Origin: Xanthomonas vesicatoria ATCC 35937
Lineage (GTDB): Bacteria > Pseudomonadota > Gammaproteobacteria > Xanthomonadales > Xanthomonadaceae
DNA: 64,000 nt
Direction of reading: 5' to 3'
NCBI RefSeq assembly: GCF_001908725.1
Contig: NZ_CP018725.1
Location: 620,001 to 684,000 of the forward strand
Shown here: positions 28,109 through 37,465 of the stretch, in pieces
Layout: the number at the start of each line of letters is the position of its first letter
How positions within the stretch are numbered: position 1 is the first letter of the stretch
Notes under the pieces: model-generated
Database searches by the model: none
The model's input: only the letters and a program-made list of their open reading frames with translations
Told to the model about the DNA's origin: nothing
Made by a program: the position numbers and the translations under genes

Positions 28109-29068
28109 TCAGTCGCCCTGCTGCTTCTGCAGATGCTCCCAACGCTCCTGGGCGTCGATGGTGCGTTCGGCAGTCAGGCGCGCGTCCAAGCGGTCCAGGC
28201 CGATTTCTTCGCCGGTGTCCACGCAGTAGCCGTAGTCACCGTCTTCCAGACGCTTGAGCGTGCTGTCGATCTTGGAGATCAGCTTGCGTGCACGGTCACG
28301 CGCACGCAGTTCTAGCGAATTCTCGGTCTCACGCGTGGCGCGCTCTGCTTCGTCGCCGATATCGCGGACTTCTTCGCGCAGGTTCTCGATGGTCTGCTTG
28401 GATTCTTCGACCATCTCGTTGCGCCAGCTCTGCAGACGCTGACGGAAGTATTCCTGCTGCAGCTTGCTCATGTACTCCTCGTCCGCCGAAGGCTTGTAGC
28501 CCTGCGGGAGGATCGGGCGACCGGTCGTCTCATCGATCTTGTAATCGACCACCTTGTATTTGGTCTTGGGTGTGGGGCTGGACGACTTGGCAGTCACGGC
28601 CACTGCTACCTTGCCGACCGGACGGGTCGCGGCAGGCTTGGCAGGGGCTTCGGTTTTGGTTGGCGTTTTTGCGGAAGATTTCGAAACGGGCACGGGATTC
28701 TTAAGTGACGGGGTCGCAGGCTTTGCCGGCTTCGCAGGGACGGCCTTGGGGGCCGGTGCGGGCGCGGGCTTCTCAGCCTTGACCGGGACTGACTTGGCCG
28801 GAACCGGCTTGGCGGCCGGCTTCGGTACGGACGTGGACGCCACCGGCTTGGCAGCCGGCTTGGCGGCAGCCGGAGCTGCCTTGCTCGCCGCCGGCTTGGC
28901 AACGGTCTTGGTCGCAGCTGCCTTCTTGGCAACCGGTTGCTTGGGAGCCGGGGTCGCCTTCTTGGCGGCCGGTTTTGCAGCAGCGGGCGCCGCTGCCTTC
29001 TTCGCAGCGGGTTTGGCGGACTTCTTGGCGGCCTCTACGGCCTTTTTTGCAGGTTTTTTAGCAGCCAC
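28109..29068 (-). CDS. dksA: DksA-family transcription factor with long Lys/Ala/Pro N-terminal tail
   Basis: 319 residues, twice the E. coli length (151). Residues 1-170 are almost only Lys, Ala, Pro, Val and Ser, like histone H1 or AlgP tails; residues about 171-319 are DksA, which binds the RNA polymerase secondary channel and with ppGpp retunes transcription. The coiled-coil tip reads D239-E-A-E242-R-A244 where E. coli has D71, D74 and A76, so the second acid is Glu. The zinc finger is degenerate: only Cys282 remains of four cysteines (CVDT and TIDA in place of CxxC pairs). GTG start with AAGGATGAG upstream. A good promoter lies 46 bases upstream and a terminator follows. Confidence 0.93.
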   Translation of the reverse strand: MAAKKPAKKAVEAAKKSAKPAAKKAAAPAAAKPAAKKATPAPKQPVAKKAAATKTVAKPAASKAAPAAAKPAAKPVASTSVPKPAAKPVPAKSVPVKAEKPAPAPAPKAVPAKPAKPATPSLKNPVPVSKSSAKTPTKTEAPAKPAATRPVGKVAVAVTAKSSSPTPKTKYKVVDYKIDETTGRPILPQGYKPSADEEYMSKLQQEYFRQRLQSWRNEMVEESKQTIENLREEVRDIGDEAERATRETENSLELRARDRARKLISKIDSTLKRLEDGDYGYCVDTGEEIGLDRLDARLTAERTIDAQERWEHLQKQQGD

Positions 29069-29113
29069 GAAACGCTCATCCTTGGTTCCCCCGGGGCCCG
29101 GGAAAGCGGGCCT

Positions 29114-29142
29114 TTATAACGTACCCCGCGGACCCCCGGCAA
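29114..29142 (-). promoter_or_regulatory. Sigma-70 promoter of dksA
   Basis: On the leftward strand TTGCCG (29142-29137), a 17-base spacer and TTATAA (29119-29114), placing the start about 39 bases before the GTG. The -35 box is only 11 bases from the yidD start on the other strand. Confidence 0.6.
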
Positions 29143-29152
29143 CCACCTATTA

Positions 29153-29449
29153 ATGCAAGTGGCATATGATTGGCAAGTGATCGGACGCCTGCTCATCGCG
29201 CTGTTGCGCTTCTACAAGCTGTTCATCAGCCCACTGCTCGGGCCGCGCTGCCGTTTTGCGCCCAGCTGCTCGGAGTATGCGATGACCGCCATCGGCCGTT
29301 TTGGCCCGCTACGCGGTTGCTGGCTGGCCGCGCGTCGGCTTGGCCGCTGTCATCCCTTTCATCCGGGCGGCTTCGATCCGGTGCCCGAGGCGTCCGCGTC
29401 CCCCGCCCCTTCCCCCTCTTCTTGTAGTTGCAAAGGACCTCATCCATGA
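29153..29449 (+). CDS. yidD: Membrane protein insertion efficiency factor YidD
   Basis: 98 residues. The core [45 protein letters not shown] is the complete YidD pattern with its three conserved cysteines; an amphipathic helix at the start ties it to the inner membrane, where it helps YidC-dependent insertion. In many bacteria yidD lies between rnpA and yidC near the origin; here it is between dksA and pyrC. The tail after PVPEA is Ser/Pro-rich. Start is uncertain (a GTG at 29177 is an option). The stop overlaps the pyrC start as ATGA. Confidence 0.88.
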   Translation: MQVAYDWQVIGRLLIALLRFYKLFISPLLGPRCRFAPSCSEYAMTAIGRFGPLRGCWLAARRLGRCHPFHPGGFDPVPEASASPAPSPSSCSCKGPHP

Positions 29450-30795
29450 GCCGAACCCTCATCATCAACGCCCGCCTGGTCAACGAAGGCAAGGAGTTCG
29501 ACGCCGATCTCCTGATCGAGGGCGGTCGCATCGCCAAGATCGACAGCAAGATCACGCCTGCCGCCGGCGACACCGTGGTGGACGCGGCCGGGCGCTGGGT
29601 GCTGCCGGGCATGATCGACGACCAGGTGCACTTCCGCGAGCCGGGCCTCACCCACAAGGGCGACATCGCCAGCGAATCCGGCGCAGCCGTGGCCGGCGGC
29701 CTGACCAGCTTCATGGACATGCCCAACACCAACCCGCCCACGCTGGACGCAGCCGCGCTGCAGTCCAAGTACGATGCCGCCGCCGGGCGCGCCTGGGCCA
29801 ACTACGGCTTCTACATGGGCGCCAGCAACGACAATCTGGCCGCAATCCAGTCGCTGGACCCCAAGACCGCACCGGGCATCAAGGTGTTCATGGGCGCCTC
29901 CACCGGCAACATGCTGGTCGATAACCCCCAGACGCTGGACGCGATCTTCCGCGACGCGCCGACCCCGATCATCACCCATTGCGAAGACACCCCGACCATC
30001 GACGCGACGATGGCGCAGTACAAGGAAAAGTACGGCGACGCGCTGACGCCGGACATGCACCCGGACATCCGCTCGCGTCAGGCCTGCCTGAAGTCCTCGC
30101 AACTGGCCGTGTCGTTGGCGCGCAAGCACAACACCCGCCTGCACGTGCTGCATATTTCCACCGCCGACGAGCTGGGGCTGTTCGAAGCCGGCCCGTTGGT
30201 TGACGCCGACGGCAAGCTGCGCAAGCGCATCACAGCCGAGACCTGCATTCACTTTTTGCGCTTCGACCGCAGCGATTACGCGCGGCTTGGCAACCTGATC
30301 AAGTGCAATCCCGCGATCAAGGATCCCGAGGACCGCCTGGCGCTGATCCAAGCGCTGGCAGAAGACGTCATCGACGTGCTTGCCACCGACCACGCCCCGC
30401 ATACCTGGGAAGAAAAGCAGAAGCCCTACGCACAGGCGCCCTCCGGCCTTCCGTTGGTGCAGTACGCGCTGGTCGCCGCGCTGGAGCTGGTGCATGAAGG
30501 CAAGCTGCCGATCACCCGCATCGTGCAGAAGTTCGCGCATGCCCCGGCGCAGTTGTTCGATGTGGAAGAACGCGGCTTCCTGCGCGAAGGCTACTTCGCC
30601 GATCTGGTGATGATCGACAACACCCCATTCACCGTGAAGCGCGAGCAGGTCTTGTCCAAATGCGGCTGGTCGCCGTTCGAGGGCACCACGTTCCGTTCGC
30701 GCATTGCCGCAACCTGGGTCAACGGGCAGCAGGTGTGGGATGGTGAGCGGCTGGTCGGCAGTGCCGCTGGTCAGCGCCTGACCTTCGACCGCTGA
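29446..30795 (+). CDS. pyrC: Dihydroorotase, allantoinase-like class
   Basis: 449 residues; closes carbamoyl aspartate to dihydroorotate in pyrimidine synthesis. AAAGGA precedes the ATG. It belongs to the dihydroorotase branch with [10 protein letters not shown], where the usual HxH metal motif reads QVH; the putative metal lysine lies in GIKVFMGAS, and HCEDT, HVLHIST and [10 protein letters not shown] give the remaining histidines and the catalytic aspartate. This QVH form is also known from other bacteria such as Porphyromonas, so it is a subclass and not damage. Coupled to yidD upstream (ATGA) and to the peptidase gene downstream (TGATG). Confidence 0.93.
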   Translation: MSRTLIINARLVNEGKEFDADLLIEGGRIAKIDSKITPAAGDTVVDAAGRWVLPGMIDDQVHFREPGLTHKGDIASESGAAVAGGLTSFMDMPNTNPPTLDAAALQSKYDAAAGRAWANYGFYMGASNDNLAAIQSLDPKTAPGIKVFMGASTGNMLVDNPQTLDAIFRDAPTPIITHCEDTPTIDATMAQYKEKYGDALTPDMHPDIRSRQACLKSSQLAVSLARKHNTRLHVLHISTADELGLFEAGPLVDADGKLRKRITAETCIHFLRFDRSDYARLGNLIKCNPAIKDPEDRLALIQALAEDVIDVLATDHAPHTWEEKQKPYAQAPSGLPLVQYALVAALELVHEGKLPITRIVQKFAHAPAQLFDVEERGFLREGYFADLVMIDNTPFTVKREQVLSKCGWSPFEGTTFRSRIAATWVNGQQVWDGERLVGSAAGQRLTFDR

Positions 30796-31634
30796 TGCGC
30801 GCAGTCTTGTTTGGTGCATGGCTGGGGTTGGCGCCGGCCATGCTGAGTGCGGGTGCAGTGCAGGCGCAGGCCACAAGCGAGGCTGGCGTCGTGTTCCCGG
30901 CCAGCGCTTCGCAAGGAGCGATGGTGATCGGCAAGGTCCCTGCCGGCAGCACCGTGCAGTATGCGGGGCGCACCTTGCGCGTCAGCGGCTACGGCAGCGT
31001 GGTGTTCGGCATCGGCCGCGATGCCACCGGCCCACTGCAGGTGCACGTCACCCTGCCCGATGGCACACAGCGCACCAGCAGCATCGCAGTGACGCCGCGC
31101 GACTGGCCGACCGAGCGCGTCAACGGCGTGCCGCCGAAGACGGTGAACCCACCTGCAGCCATTGCCGAGCGCATCAAGCGCGAGCAGGCACAAGTCACCG
31201 CCACACGCGATCGCGACGATGCACGCACGGATTTTGCACAGCCCTTCATCTGGCCGGTGCAAGGCCGCATCAGCGGCCGGTTCGGTAATGCGCGCGTGTA
31301 CAACGGCCAGCCGGGCGCGGGGCACTCGGGCATGGATATCGCCGTACCGACCGGCACGCCGGTCAAGGCGCCGGCTGCAGGCGTGGTGACCTTTGCGGCG
31401 CCGGATCTCTATCTGACCGGTGGCACGGTACTGCTCGATCACGGCTTCGGTATCAGCTCCAATTTCCTGCATCTGTCGCGGATCGACGTCAAGGTGGGCG
31501 ATCGGGTGGAACAAGGCCAGGTGATTGCCGCAGTGGGGGCGACCGGGCGCGCGACCGGGCCGCATCTGCATTGGGGGATGAATTGGTTCGATGTGCGTAT
31601 CGACCCATTGCTGGTGCTCGATCGCGGCAAGTAG
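30795..31634 (+). CDS. Exported M23-family metallopeptidase
   Basis: 279 residues with a signal peptide (about 1-25, ending VQAQA). The C-terminal LytM/M23 domain (about 155-279) keeps the zinc ligands in GHSGMDIAVP (His, Asp) and HLHW, so it should be an active cell-wall endopeptidase. Residues 30-105 form a beta-rich domain seen in similar periplasmic LytM proteins. The start overlaps the pyrC stop by one base. A palindromic repeat follows 20 bases after the stop. Confidence 0.92.
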   Translation: MRAVLFGAWLGLAPAMLSAGAVQAQATSEAGVVFPASASQGAMVIGKVPAGSTVQYAGRTLRVSGYGSVVFGIGRDATGPLQVHVTLPDGTQRTSSIAVTPRDWPTERVNGVPPKTVNPPAAIAERIKREQAQVTATRDRDDARTDFAQPFIWPVQGRISGRFGNARVYNGQPGAGHSGMDIAVPTGTPVKAPAAGVVTFAAPDLYLTGGTVLLDHGFGISSNFLHLSRIDVKVGDRVEQGQVIAAVGATGRATGPHLHWGMNWFDVRIDPLLVLDRGK

Positions 31635-31653
31635 CAGCAAGTATGTGACTTCT

Positions 31654-31767
31654 CTCTTCTCCCATCGGGAGAAAGTGGCACGTAGTGCCGGATGAGGGTG
31701 CGGCGGCAGCAGTTGGTTAGCTGCGCAGCCCTACCCTCATCCCAACCCCTCTCCCGATGGGAGAGGG
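31654..31767. repeat. CTTCTCCC/GGGAGAAG-family element
   Basis: Left hairpin TCTTCTCCCATCGGGAGAAA, then GCCGGATGAGGGTGCGG, a 40-base middle, CCCTACCCTCATCCC and right hairpin CCCTCTCCCGATGGGAGAGGG. Same family as the copies near 20.1 and 25.3-25.8 kb. It may serve as the terminator of the yidD-pyrC-peptidase unit. Confidence 0.8.
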
Positions 31768-32217
31768 ACTTGAGCGATTCCGGCAGCACCAGGGCTAGCG
31801 ACGATTCCGACGCCTTGTTGACCAATTGGTTGGGCTTGCTGCCTGCACGGCCAGGCCTAGCTACAAACATGGGTCGATTACGACCTGTCACGCATTGCGC
31901 GAGCAACAGAGCACAGAGCAGACACTGAACTTGCAGACCCGGCCCGGCATCCGATCACTGATCTGCTGCATCTAAGGCGAGACCTGGTCCCCGAGATCAA
32001 GCAATAGAAACCAATAAACAGCAAAACGCCGCCGCATTCCGCCATACCTACCCGCTGCGCTTGTGTCCGTCGCCGGGCTTTGGGGTATAACCGGAAGAGC
32101 GTCGATCATTGCCAATGACAACGGCCGATCAGCCTGCGACGCTCAGTCCGTGTCGCGGCCGAGTCCTGGCAACCGACGTGCTTCGTCTCCCCTCCCCGAC
32201 TGCAGGAGATGTGCGAC
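31768..32217. other. Leader region of the ethanolamine genes
   Basis: 450 bases with no believable gene. A possible -10 element GGTATAAC (32085-32092) lies about 125 bases before the permease start, without a good -35 partner at 17 bases. The Shine-Dalgarno GCAGGAG (32202-32208) at its end sets the permease start. Confidence 0.4.
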
Positions 32218-33573
32218 ATGCGCAACGAGCAACTCAAGCCCACACTCGGCACCTGGCAGCTGTGGGGAATTGCGGTGGGTCTGGTGATCTCCGGCGAATA
32301 CTTCGGCTGGAGTTATGGCTGGGGCACGGCGGGCACGCTTGGATTTCTGGTCACCACCGTGCTGGTCGCGGTGATGTACACCTGCTTCATCTTCAGCTTC
32401 ACCGAGCTGACCACTGCCATTCCCAATGCGGGCGGACCGTTCGCCTACAGCCTGCGCGCGTTCGGCACCTATGGCGGGATGCTGGCGGGCCTGGCCACGT
32501 TGATCGAGTTCGTATTCGCGCCACCGGCCATCGCGATGGCGATCGGCGCGTATCTGAATGTGCAGTTCCCCACGCTGGATCCACGCATCGCCGCGATCGG
32601 CGCGTACGTGATCTTCATGAGCTTGAACATTGTCGGGGTGGCGATCGCGGCGACCTTCGAGCTGATCGTCACCCTGCTGGCAGTGATCGAACTGCTGGTC
32701 TTCATGGGCGTGGTGGCACCGGGTTTCAGCGTGGCACGCTTCGCCGCCAATGGCTGGGCCGGGAACGACGCGTTCGGCCCAGCCGCCATTTCCGGCATCT
32801 TTGCCGCCATTCCGTTTGCGATCTGGTTCTTTCTGGCAATCGAAGGCGCCGCGATGGCAGCCGAAGAAGCCAAGAACCCCAAGCGCACCATCCCGCGTGC
32901 CTACATCGCCGGCATTCTGACCCTGGTGGTGCTGGCGCTGGGCGTGATGGTGTTTGCCGGCGGCGTGGGCGACTGGCGCCAGCTGTCCAACATCAACGAC
33001 CCGCTGCCGCAGGCGATGAAGGCGGTGGTCGGCAACAGTTCCACCTGGCTGCATATGCTGGTGTGGATCGGCCTGTTCGGTCTGGTGGCCAGCTTCCACG
33101 GCATCATCCTGGGCTATTCGCGGCAATTCTTTGCGTTGGCGCGTGCCGGCTTCCTGCCGCACGGCCTAGCGAAGCTGTCGCGCTTTCGCACGCCGCATCG
33201 CGCGATCCTGGCCGGCGGCGTGATCGGCATTGCCGCGATCTGCAGCGACAGCGTAGTGAAGATTCAGGGCATGTCGCTGACGGCGGCAATGATCACCATG
33301 TCGGTGTTCGGCGCTATCGTGATGTACGTGATGAGCATGCTCAGTCTGTTCAAGCTGCGACGTAGCGAGCCGGGACTGGAGCGCAGCTTCCGCGCACCGG
33401 GGTATCCGCTGGTGCCGGCCATTGCGTTGTTGCTCGCAGTGGTCTGTCTGGTGGCGATGGTGTGGTTCAACCCGATCGTGGCGTTGATCTTTGTCGGGCT
33501 GCTGCTGTTCGGCGCGCTGTGTTGCGTGCTGAGCCTGCGCAGCCAGGCGTCGCCTGTGGCCGGCAGCAGATGA
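32218..33573 (+). CDS. eat: Ethanolamine permease (APC family)
   Basis: 451 residues, about twelve membrane helices, amino acid-polyamine-organocation family. The GISGEYFGWSYGWG-like segment near the start (LVISGEYFGWSYGW) and its place directly before eutB and eutC identify it as the ethanolamine uptake protein. I use the ATG at 32218 because AGGAG at 32204-32208 is then nine bases away; an ATG at 32209 would touch the ribosome site. The stop overlaps the eutB start (ATGA). Confidence 0.93.
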   Translation: MRNEQLKPTLGTWQLWGIAVGLVISGEYFGWSYGWGTAGTLGFLVTTVLVAVMYTCFIFSFTELTTAIPNAGGPFAYSLRAFGTYGGMLAGLATLIEFVFAPPAIAMAIGAYLNVQFPTLDPRIAAIGAYVIFMSLNIVGVAIAATFELIVTLLAVIELLVFMGVVAPGFSVARFAANGWAGNDAFGPAAISGIFAAIPFAIWFFLAIEGAAMAAEEAKNPKRTIPRAYIAGILTLVVLALGVMVFAGGVGDWRQLSNINDPLPQAMKAVVGNSSTWLHMLVWIGLFGLVASFHGIILGYSRQFFALARAGFLPHGLAKLSRFRTPHRAILAGGVIGIAAICSDSVVKIQGMSLTAAMITMSVFGAIVMYVMSMLSLFKLRRSEPGLERSFRAPGYPLVPAIALLLAVVCLVAMVWFNPIVALIFVGLLLFGALCCVLSLRSQASPVAGSR

Positions 33574-34982
33574 GCGGTTTTATCGTCACGGCTGGCGGCG
33601 AACAGTTTCGGTTTGCCGATCTCAAGACCCTGCTGGCCAAGGCGACGCCGGCACGTTCGGGCGATCAACTGGCCGGGCTCGCGGCCGACTCGGAGCTGCA
33701 GCGCGTGGCGGCGCAGATGGCGCTGGCAGATCTGCCGTTGCGGCATTTTCTCGACGAAGCCGTGGTGCCGTATGAGGCCGATGAAGTCACCCGGCTGATC
33801 GTCGACCAGCACGACGCGCATGCATTCGCCGCAATTGCGCACCTGACCGTCGGCGGTTTTCGCGATTGGTTGTTGAGTGCGCAGGCCGATGAAGCCGCGC
33901 TGGCCGCACTGGCACCGGGACTGACCCCGGAAATGGTCGCTGCAGTGTCCAAGTTGATGCGCGTGCAGGACCTCATCCTGGTCGCGCAAAAGATCCGCGT
34001 GGTGACGCGCTTTCGCAATACCTTGGGGTTGCGCGGGCGGCTGTCCACCCGCCTGCAACCCAATCATCCCACCGACGATGCCACCGGCATTGCCGCCAGC
34101 GTGCTCGACGGGCTGCTGTACGGCAATGGCGATGCGGTGATCGGAATCAACCCCGCCAGCGACAGCCTGACAGCCACCACCGCGTTGTTGCGCATGCTCG
34201 ATGCGGTGATCGCCGGTTACCAGATCCCCACGCAGTCGTGCGTGCTGGCGCACATCACCACCACTATCGAGGCGATCAATCGCGGCGTACCGGTAGATCT
34301 GGTGTTCCAGTCCATCGCCGGCACGGAGGCCGCCAATGCCAGCTTCGGGATCAATCTGGCGCTGTTGCGGGAAGGCCACGAGGCAGGCGTGTCGCTGCAA
34401 CGCGGCGAAGTCGGCGACAACGTGATGTATTTCGAAACCGGCCAGGGCAGCGCGCTGTCGGCCAACGCGCATCATGGCGTGGATCAACAGACCTGCGAAG
34501 TGCGCGCCTATGCGGTAGCACGGCAGTTCAAGCCGCTACTGGTGAACACCGTGGTCGGCTTCATAGGCCCGGAGTACCTGTACAACGGCAAGCAGATCAT
34601 CCGTGCGGGGCTGGAGGATCATTTCTGCGGCAAATTGCTCGGTGTGCCGATGGGTTGCGATATCTGCTACACCAATCATGCCGAAGCCGACCAGGACGAT
34701 ATGGATGTCTTGCTGACCCTGCTCGGCACTGCCGGCATCAACTTCATCATGGGCATCCCCGGCTCGGATGATGTGATGCTGAACTACCAGACCACATCAT
34801 TTCACGATGCGCTGTATGCGCGTCAGGCGCTGGGCCTGCGGGCGGCGCCCGAATTCGAGCAATGGCTGGAACAGCAAGGCATCCTGCGGCTGCAGCAAGA
34901 CGGGCGGTTCGCACTGGGCAGCGAGGTGCCTGCAGCATTTCGCCGTGCGCTGTCGCATTTCCCCAGCGGAGCGCCGCAATGA
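33570..34982 (+). CDS. eutB: Ethanolamine ammonia-lyase heavy chain
   Basis: 470 residues. EutB is the TIM-barrel catalytic subunit that, with EutC and adenosylcobalamin, cleaves ethanolamine to acetaldehyde and ammonia. Conserved stretches include [20 protein letters not shown], the NPASDS loop and [20 protein letters not shown]. Both ends overlap neighbours by four bases. No carboxysome-like shell genes or eutA reactivase are present, so this is the short cytoplasmic eut type. Confidence 0.96.
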   Translation: MSGFIVTAGGEQFRFADLKTLLAKATPARSGDQLAGLAADSELQRVAAQMALADLPLRHFLDEAVVPYEADEVTRLIVDQHDAHAFAAIAHLTVGGFRDWLLSAQADEAALAALAPGLTPEMVAAVSKLMRVQDLILVAQKIRVVTRFRNTLGLRGRLSTRLQPNHPTDDATGIAASVLDGLLYGNGDAVIGINPASDSLTATTALLRMLDAVIAGYQIPTQSCVLAHITTTIEAINRGVPVDLVFQSIAGTEAANASFGINLALLREGHEAGVSLQRGEVGDNVMYFETGQGSALSANAHHGVDQQTCEVRAYAVARQFKPLLVNTVVGFIGPEYLYNGKQIIRAGLEDHFCGKLLGVPMGCDICYTNHAEADQDDMDVLLTLLGTAGINFIMGIPGSDDVMLNYQTTSFHDALYARQALGLRAAPEFEQWLEQQGILRLQQDGRFALGSEVPAAFRRALSHFPSGAPQ

Positions 34983-35800
34983 ACGACTCGATGACATATC
35001 CGCGCGATGCGTGGGCGCAACTGCGTCGGCTCACGCCTGCACGCATCGCACTCGGACGGGCCGGTACAAGTTTGCCCACTGCAGCCCATCTGGATTTTCA
35101 GCTGGCGCATGCGCAAGCGCGCGATGCGGTGCATCTTGCCTTCGATCCGGCGCCCCTGCAGGCCGCGCTGGAAAAACGCGGGCGCAGCAGCATTCTGTTG
35201 CACAGTGCTGCAGTGGACCGGCACGCGTATCTGCAGCGCCCTGATCTGGGCCGTCGCCTGTCCGACGACGCTGCCACGCACCTGCGCGGGCTCACCGCAG
35301 TCCATGGCGGCGGGCACGATGTCGCGGTGGTAGTCGCTGACGGGCTGTCTGCGCTTGCCATACACCGGCATGCGGCGAACATGCTCGAACAGATCGATGC
35401 CCTGGCTGCGCATGAGGGGTGGTCGTTGGCGCCAGTGGCGTTGGTTGCGCAAGGACGCGTCGCGATCGGCGATGAGGTCGGCGAGCTGCTCCAGGCACGC
35501 GCGGTGATCGTGTTGATCGGCGAACGGCCGGGGCTGAGTTCGCCCGACAGTCTCGGCATCTATCTCACCTACACGCCGCGCGTCGGCTTGACCGATGCCG
35601 CACGCAATTGCATCTCCAATATCCGCGCTGAAGGACTGAGTTACGCCGACGCCACCCACAAACTTGCGTTTCTGTTGCGCGAATCGTTCCGCCGTCAGTT
35701 GTCCGGCGTGCAACTCAAGGACGAAGCGGAGCAGCCGGCGCTGCCGTCGGCCGGGCCTGCCGATGCGGTGCCACGTACGTTTCTGTTGCCGGATGCGTGA
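34979..35800 (+). CDS. eutC: Ethanolamine ammonia-lyase light chain
   Basis: 273 residues. The first 40 residues are variable; from [13 protein letters not shown] onward the sequence follows EutC, including [17 protein letters not shown] and the conserved cysteine in ARNCISNIR. It binds the cobalamin together with EutB. Coupled to eutB by ATGA. The enzyme needs B12, which must come from synthesis or uptake elsewhere in the genome. Confidence 0.95.
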   Translation: MNDSMTYPRDAWAQLRRLTPARIALGRAGTSLPTAAHLDFQLAHAQARDAVHLAFDPAPLQAALEKRGRSSILLHSAAVDRHAYLQRPDLGRRLSDDAATHLRGLTAVHGGGHDVAVVVADGLSALAIHRHAANMLEQIDALAAHEGWSLAPVALVAQGRVAIGDEVGELLQARAVIVLIGERPGLSSPDSLGIYLTYTPRVGLTDAARNCISNIRAEGLSYADATHKLAFLLRESFRRQLSGVQLKDEAEQPALPSAGPADAVPRTFLLPDA

Positions 35801-35927
35801 TGAGCTACCCGGTGGGCTTGAAGTCGATCTTCAAGAGCGTCGCTGGCAGCCGCGCTTGCGCGCCATGCATGACATCCGAGCATGCGAATCTGGCGATGTG
35901 GGAACGCTGTTACCAACCTGCGCCTGA

Positions 35928-36194
35928 TTATTTCTCGCGTAGCGCCCGCTCACTGACCACACCATTCTCGCAAACCGTCAGCGTACTTAGCTGCCCATGA
36001 TCGCCCGCCCCGAAATCGAAACGGATATCGCGCTCGATCGCAAAGAAACGCGTGGTTGACTCGGGATAGAACGTCGCCACGAAGCTGCCTGCGACCAGTT
36101 TGAGGTGATTGCCGTCAAGGGTGACCACAATGTCCCGGCGCGGCTCGCGTTGGTAACAACCGGCGTAGCGCGCCAGGGTCGCGGCCGGCAACAT
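35928..36194 (-). CDS. Isolated DUF3471-like domain, possible gene remnant
   Basis: 88 residues from the ATG at 36194; the frame extends to a TTG at 36251. LARYAGCYQREP, a LKLVAGSFVATFYPESTTRFF core and a final TLTVCENGV match the DUF3471 domain usually found at the C-terminus of serine beta-lactamase-like or M48-type proteins. Here there is no partner domain and no signal peptide. It may be the leftover end of a deleted gene, or a short free-standing protein. Confidence 0.45.
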   Translation of the reverse strand: MLPAATLARYAGCYQREPRRDIVVTLDGNHLKLVAGSFVATFYPESTTRFFAIERDIRFDFGAGDHGQLSTLTVCENGVVSERALREK

Positions 36195-36433
36195 GCGCGT
36201 GGCAGAGGGAGGCACGTAGGCTGGGCATTTCCATGCCGGCTCCAGATACAATGGAGTCCGAGGTAAACCTCAGTCGAGCAACTGACCTCGCCCGAAAGTC
36301 ACCATGCAGGCCGGCTGCATACCCGACCGATCAGGGTGCAATGCAACGCGCATTGCTCACGCCTCCCCCACCGTTCCGCCATAAATACCGCTTTCGCGCG
36401 CAAGGTGGCCGTGATCATGTACGGGCATGGTTG

Positions 36434-36724
36434 TTACCGCAGCGCGCCATCCTGCGGATTGCTCGCAGCATACGTACTGGTCTGCAGCTCGCTGTCATGC
36501 ACATGACGCAATGCATTGCGCACATCCTCGGGCAACCGATCGACATCCAGCAACACCTTGCCGGAATGCACATCGCGCACCGCCGACGTCGGCAGCGCGA
36601 AATCACCACCGTTCTCGATATTGATCACCAGCTCTGCGCCGTCGTTGCGGATATCGCGCACAGCGCCAACGCCAACTTCGCCGTCGCGCAAAAATACCAT
36701 CTGGCCGATTTCGATCTGCTGCAT
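36434..36724 (-). CDS. DUF2171-like small protein
   Basis: 96 residues. The first 70 resemble the PRC-barrel-like DUF2171 fold (IEIGQMVFLRDGEVGVGAVR, then FALPTSAVRDV and KVLLDVDRLPEDV). The last 20 residues are polar. A ribosome site AGGAGAC precedes the ATG. DUF2171 proteins are common in environmental and stress-resistant bacteria and have no proven function. It lies near a general stress protein gene on the same strand. Confidence 0.65.
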   Translation of the reverse strand: MQQIEIGQMVFLRDGEVGVGAVRDIRNDGAELVINIENGGDFALPTSAVRDVHSGKVLLDVDRLPEDVRNALRHVHDSELQTSTYAASNPQDGALR

Positions 36725-36936
36725 GTTTGTCTCCTTGTTGGGCGCTGCGACACAAGCGCGCTGTGCCTTGAAAGGCCATCATCGCGCTGTCTAGTGTTCT
36801 GAGCCGGTGAAGCGCAGATCAGGGCCGCGTGGGCACATGTCGCACGGCATCGACTGACAACTCGTGCGGACGCCCGCACCAGGCGTTCAAACGTCGTCAT
36901 GCCATGCGAGCGATGACGCGTGTGCAGCAAGTCAGC

Positions 36937-36969
36937 GCGCACACGCGGCCGGAATGGCCGCGTGTGCGC
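36937..36969 (-). terminator. Strong hairpin after the general stress protein gene
   Basis: GCGCACACGCGGCC, a 5-base loop and its exact 14-base complement, seven bases beyond the stop at 36977. No T run follows leftward, so it may stabilise the 3' end or act with another factor rather than as a classical terminator. Confidence 0.6.
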
Positions 36970-36976
36970 ATGCATA

Positions 36977-37465
36977 TCAACGCAGCGGGACGTCCGCCAC
37001 CTTATCTTGATAGTCCTTCTTCGGGTCGACACCAAACAGCACCTTGATGCCGGCAAGCAGACTGGAACCGTTGAGCCAGATTTGCGCGTGGTCCGCGTCC
37101 AGACGCAACAGCGCCAACTTGGGGTCGTCCTTGCCGCCTTCGTACCAGGCAGCGACATACGGATTCCACAGACGATCAATCACCGCACGGTCGGTGTCCT
37201 CGCGCAACGAACCACTGATGCTGGCGAACAGATCATGGCCCTTGCTGCTGAACGCGCCAATGACGCGACGGCCCTGCCCCAGCATCGCAATCAAGGCGTT
37301 GTCCTTGGAGGTGAAAAACCAGATCGGCCCACCGCTGTCGCCCTCGATCTGTGCGGTCATCGGACGCGCGTGGCCGTCTTCCACACCATCCAGACCCAGC
37401 ATCACGGTACGGTCGGATTTCAGGGCCTTCCAGAATTTTTCTTGGAGTTCTTTGGGATCTGCCAT
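36977..37465 (-). CDS. General stress protein 26-like FMN-binding (pyridoxamine oxidase fold) protein
   Basis: 162 residues. The split-barrel core (about residues 15-150; TVMLGLDG, GGPIWFFTSKDN, AFSSKGHDLFASISG, LWNPYVAAWYEGGKDD) is the general stress protein 26 family of the pyridoxamine 5'-phosphate oxidase fold. A Xanthomonas citri member of this family has been reported to bind flavin and to relate to canker. The ATG at 37465 has AGGA eight bases upstream; an ATG five codons earlier is possible. Its reaction is unknown. Confidence 0.87.
   Translation of the reverse strand: MADPKELQEKFWKALKSDRTVMLGLDGVEDGHARPMTAQIEGDSGGPIWFFTSKDNALIAMLGQGRRVIGAFSSKGHDLFASISGSLREDTDRAVIDRLWNPYVAAWYEGGKDDPKLALLRLDADHAQIWLNGSSLLAGIKVLFGVDPKKDYQDKVADVPLR

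Noticed and set aside
28606..29153. Frames on both strands in the dksA tail region, including a Gly/Ala-rich rightward one
   Set aside because: These are shadows of the low-complexity Lys/Ala/Pro tail.
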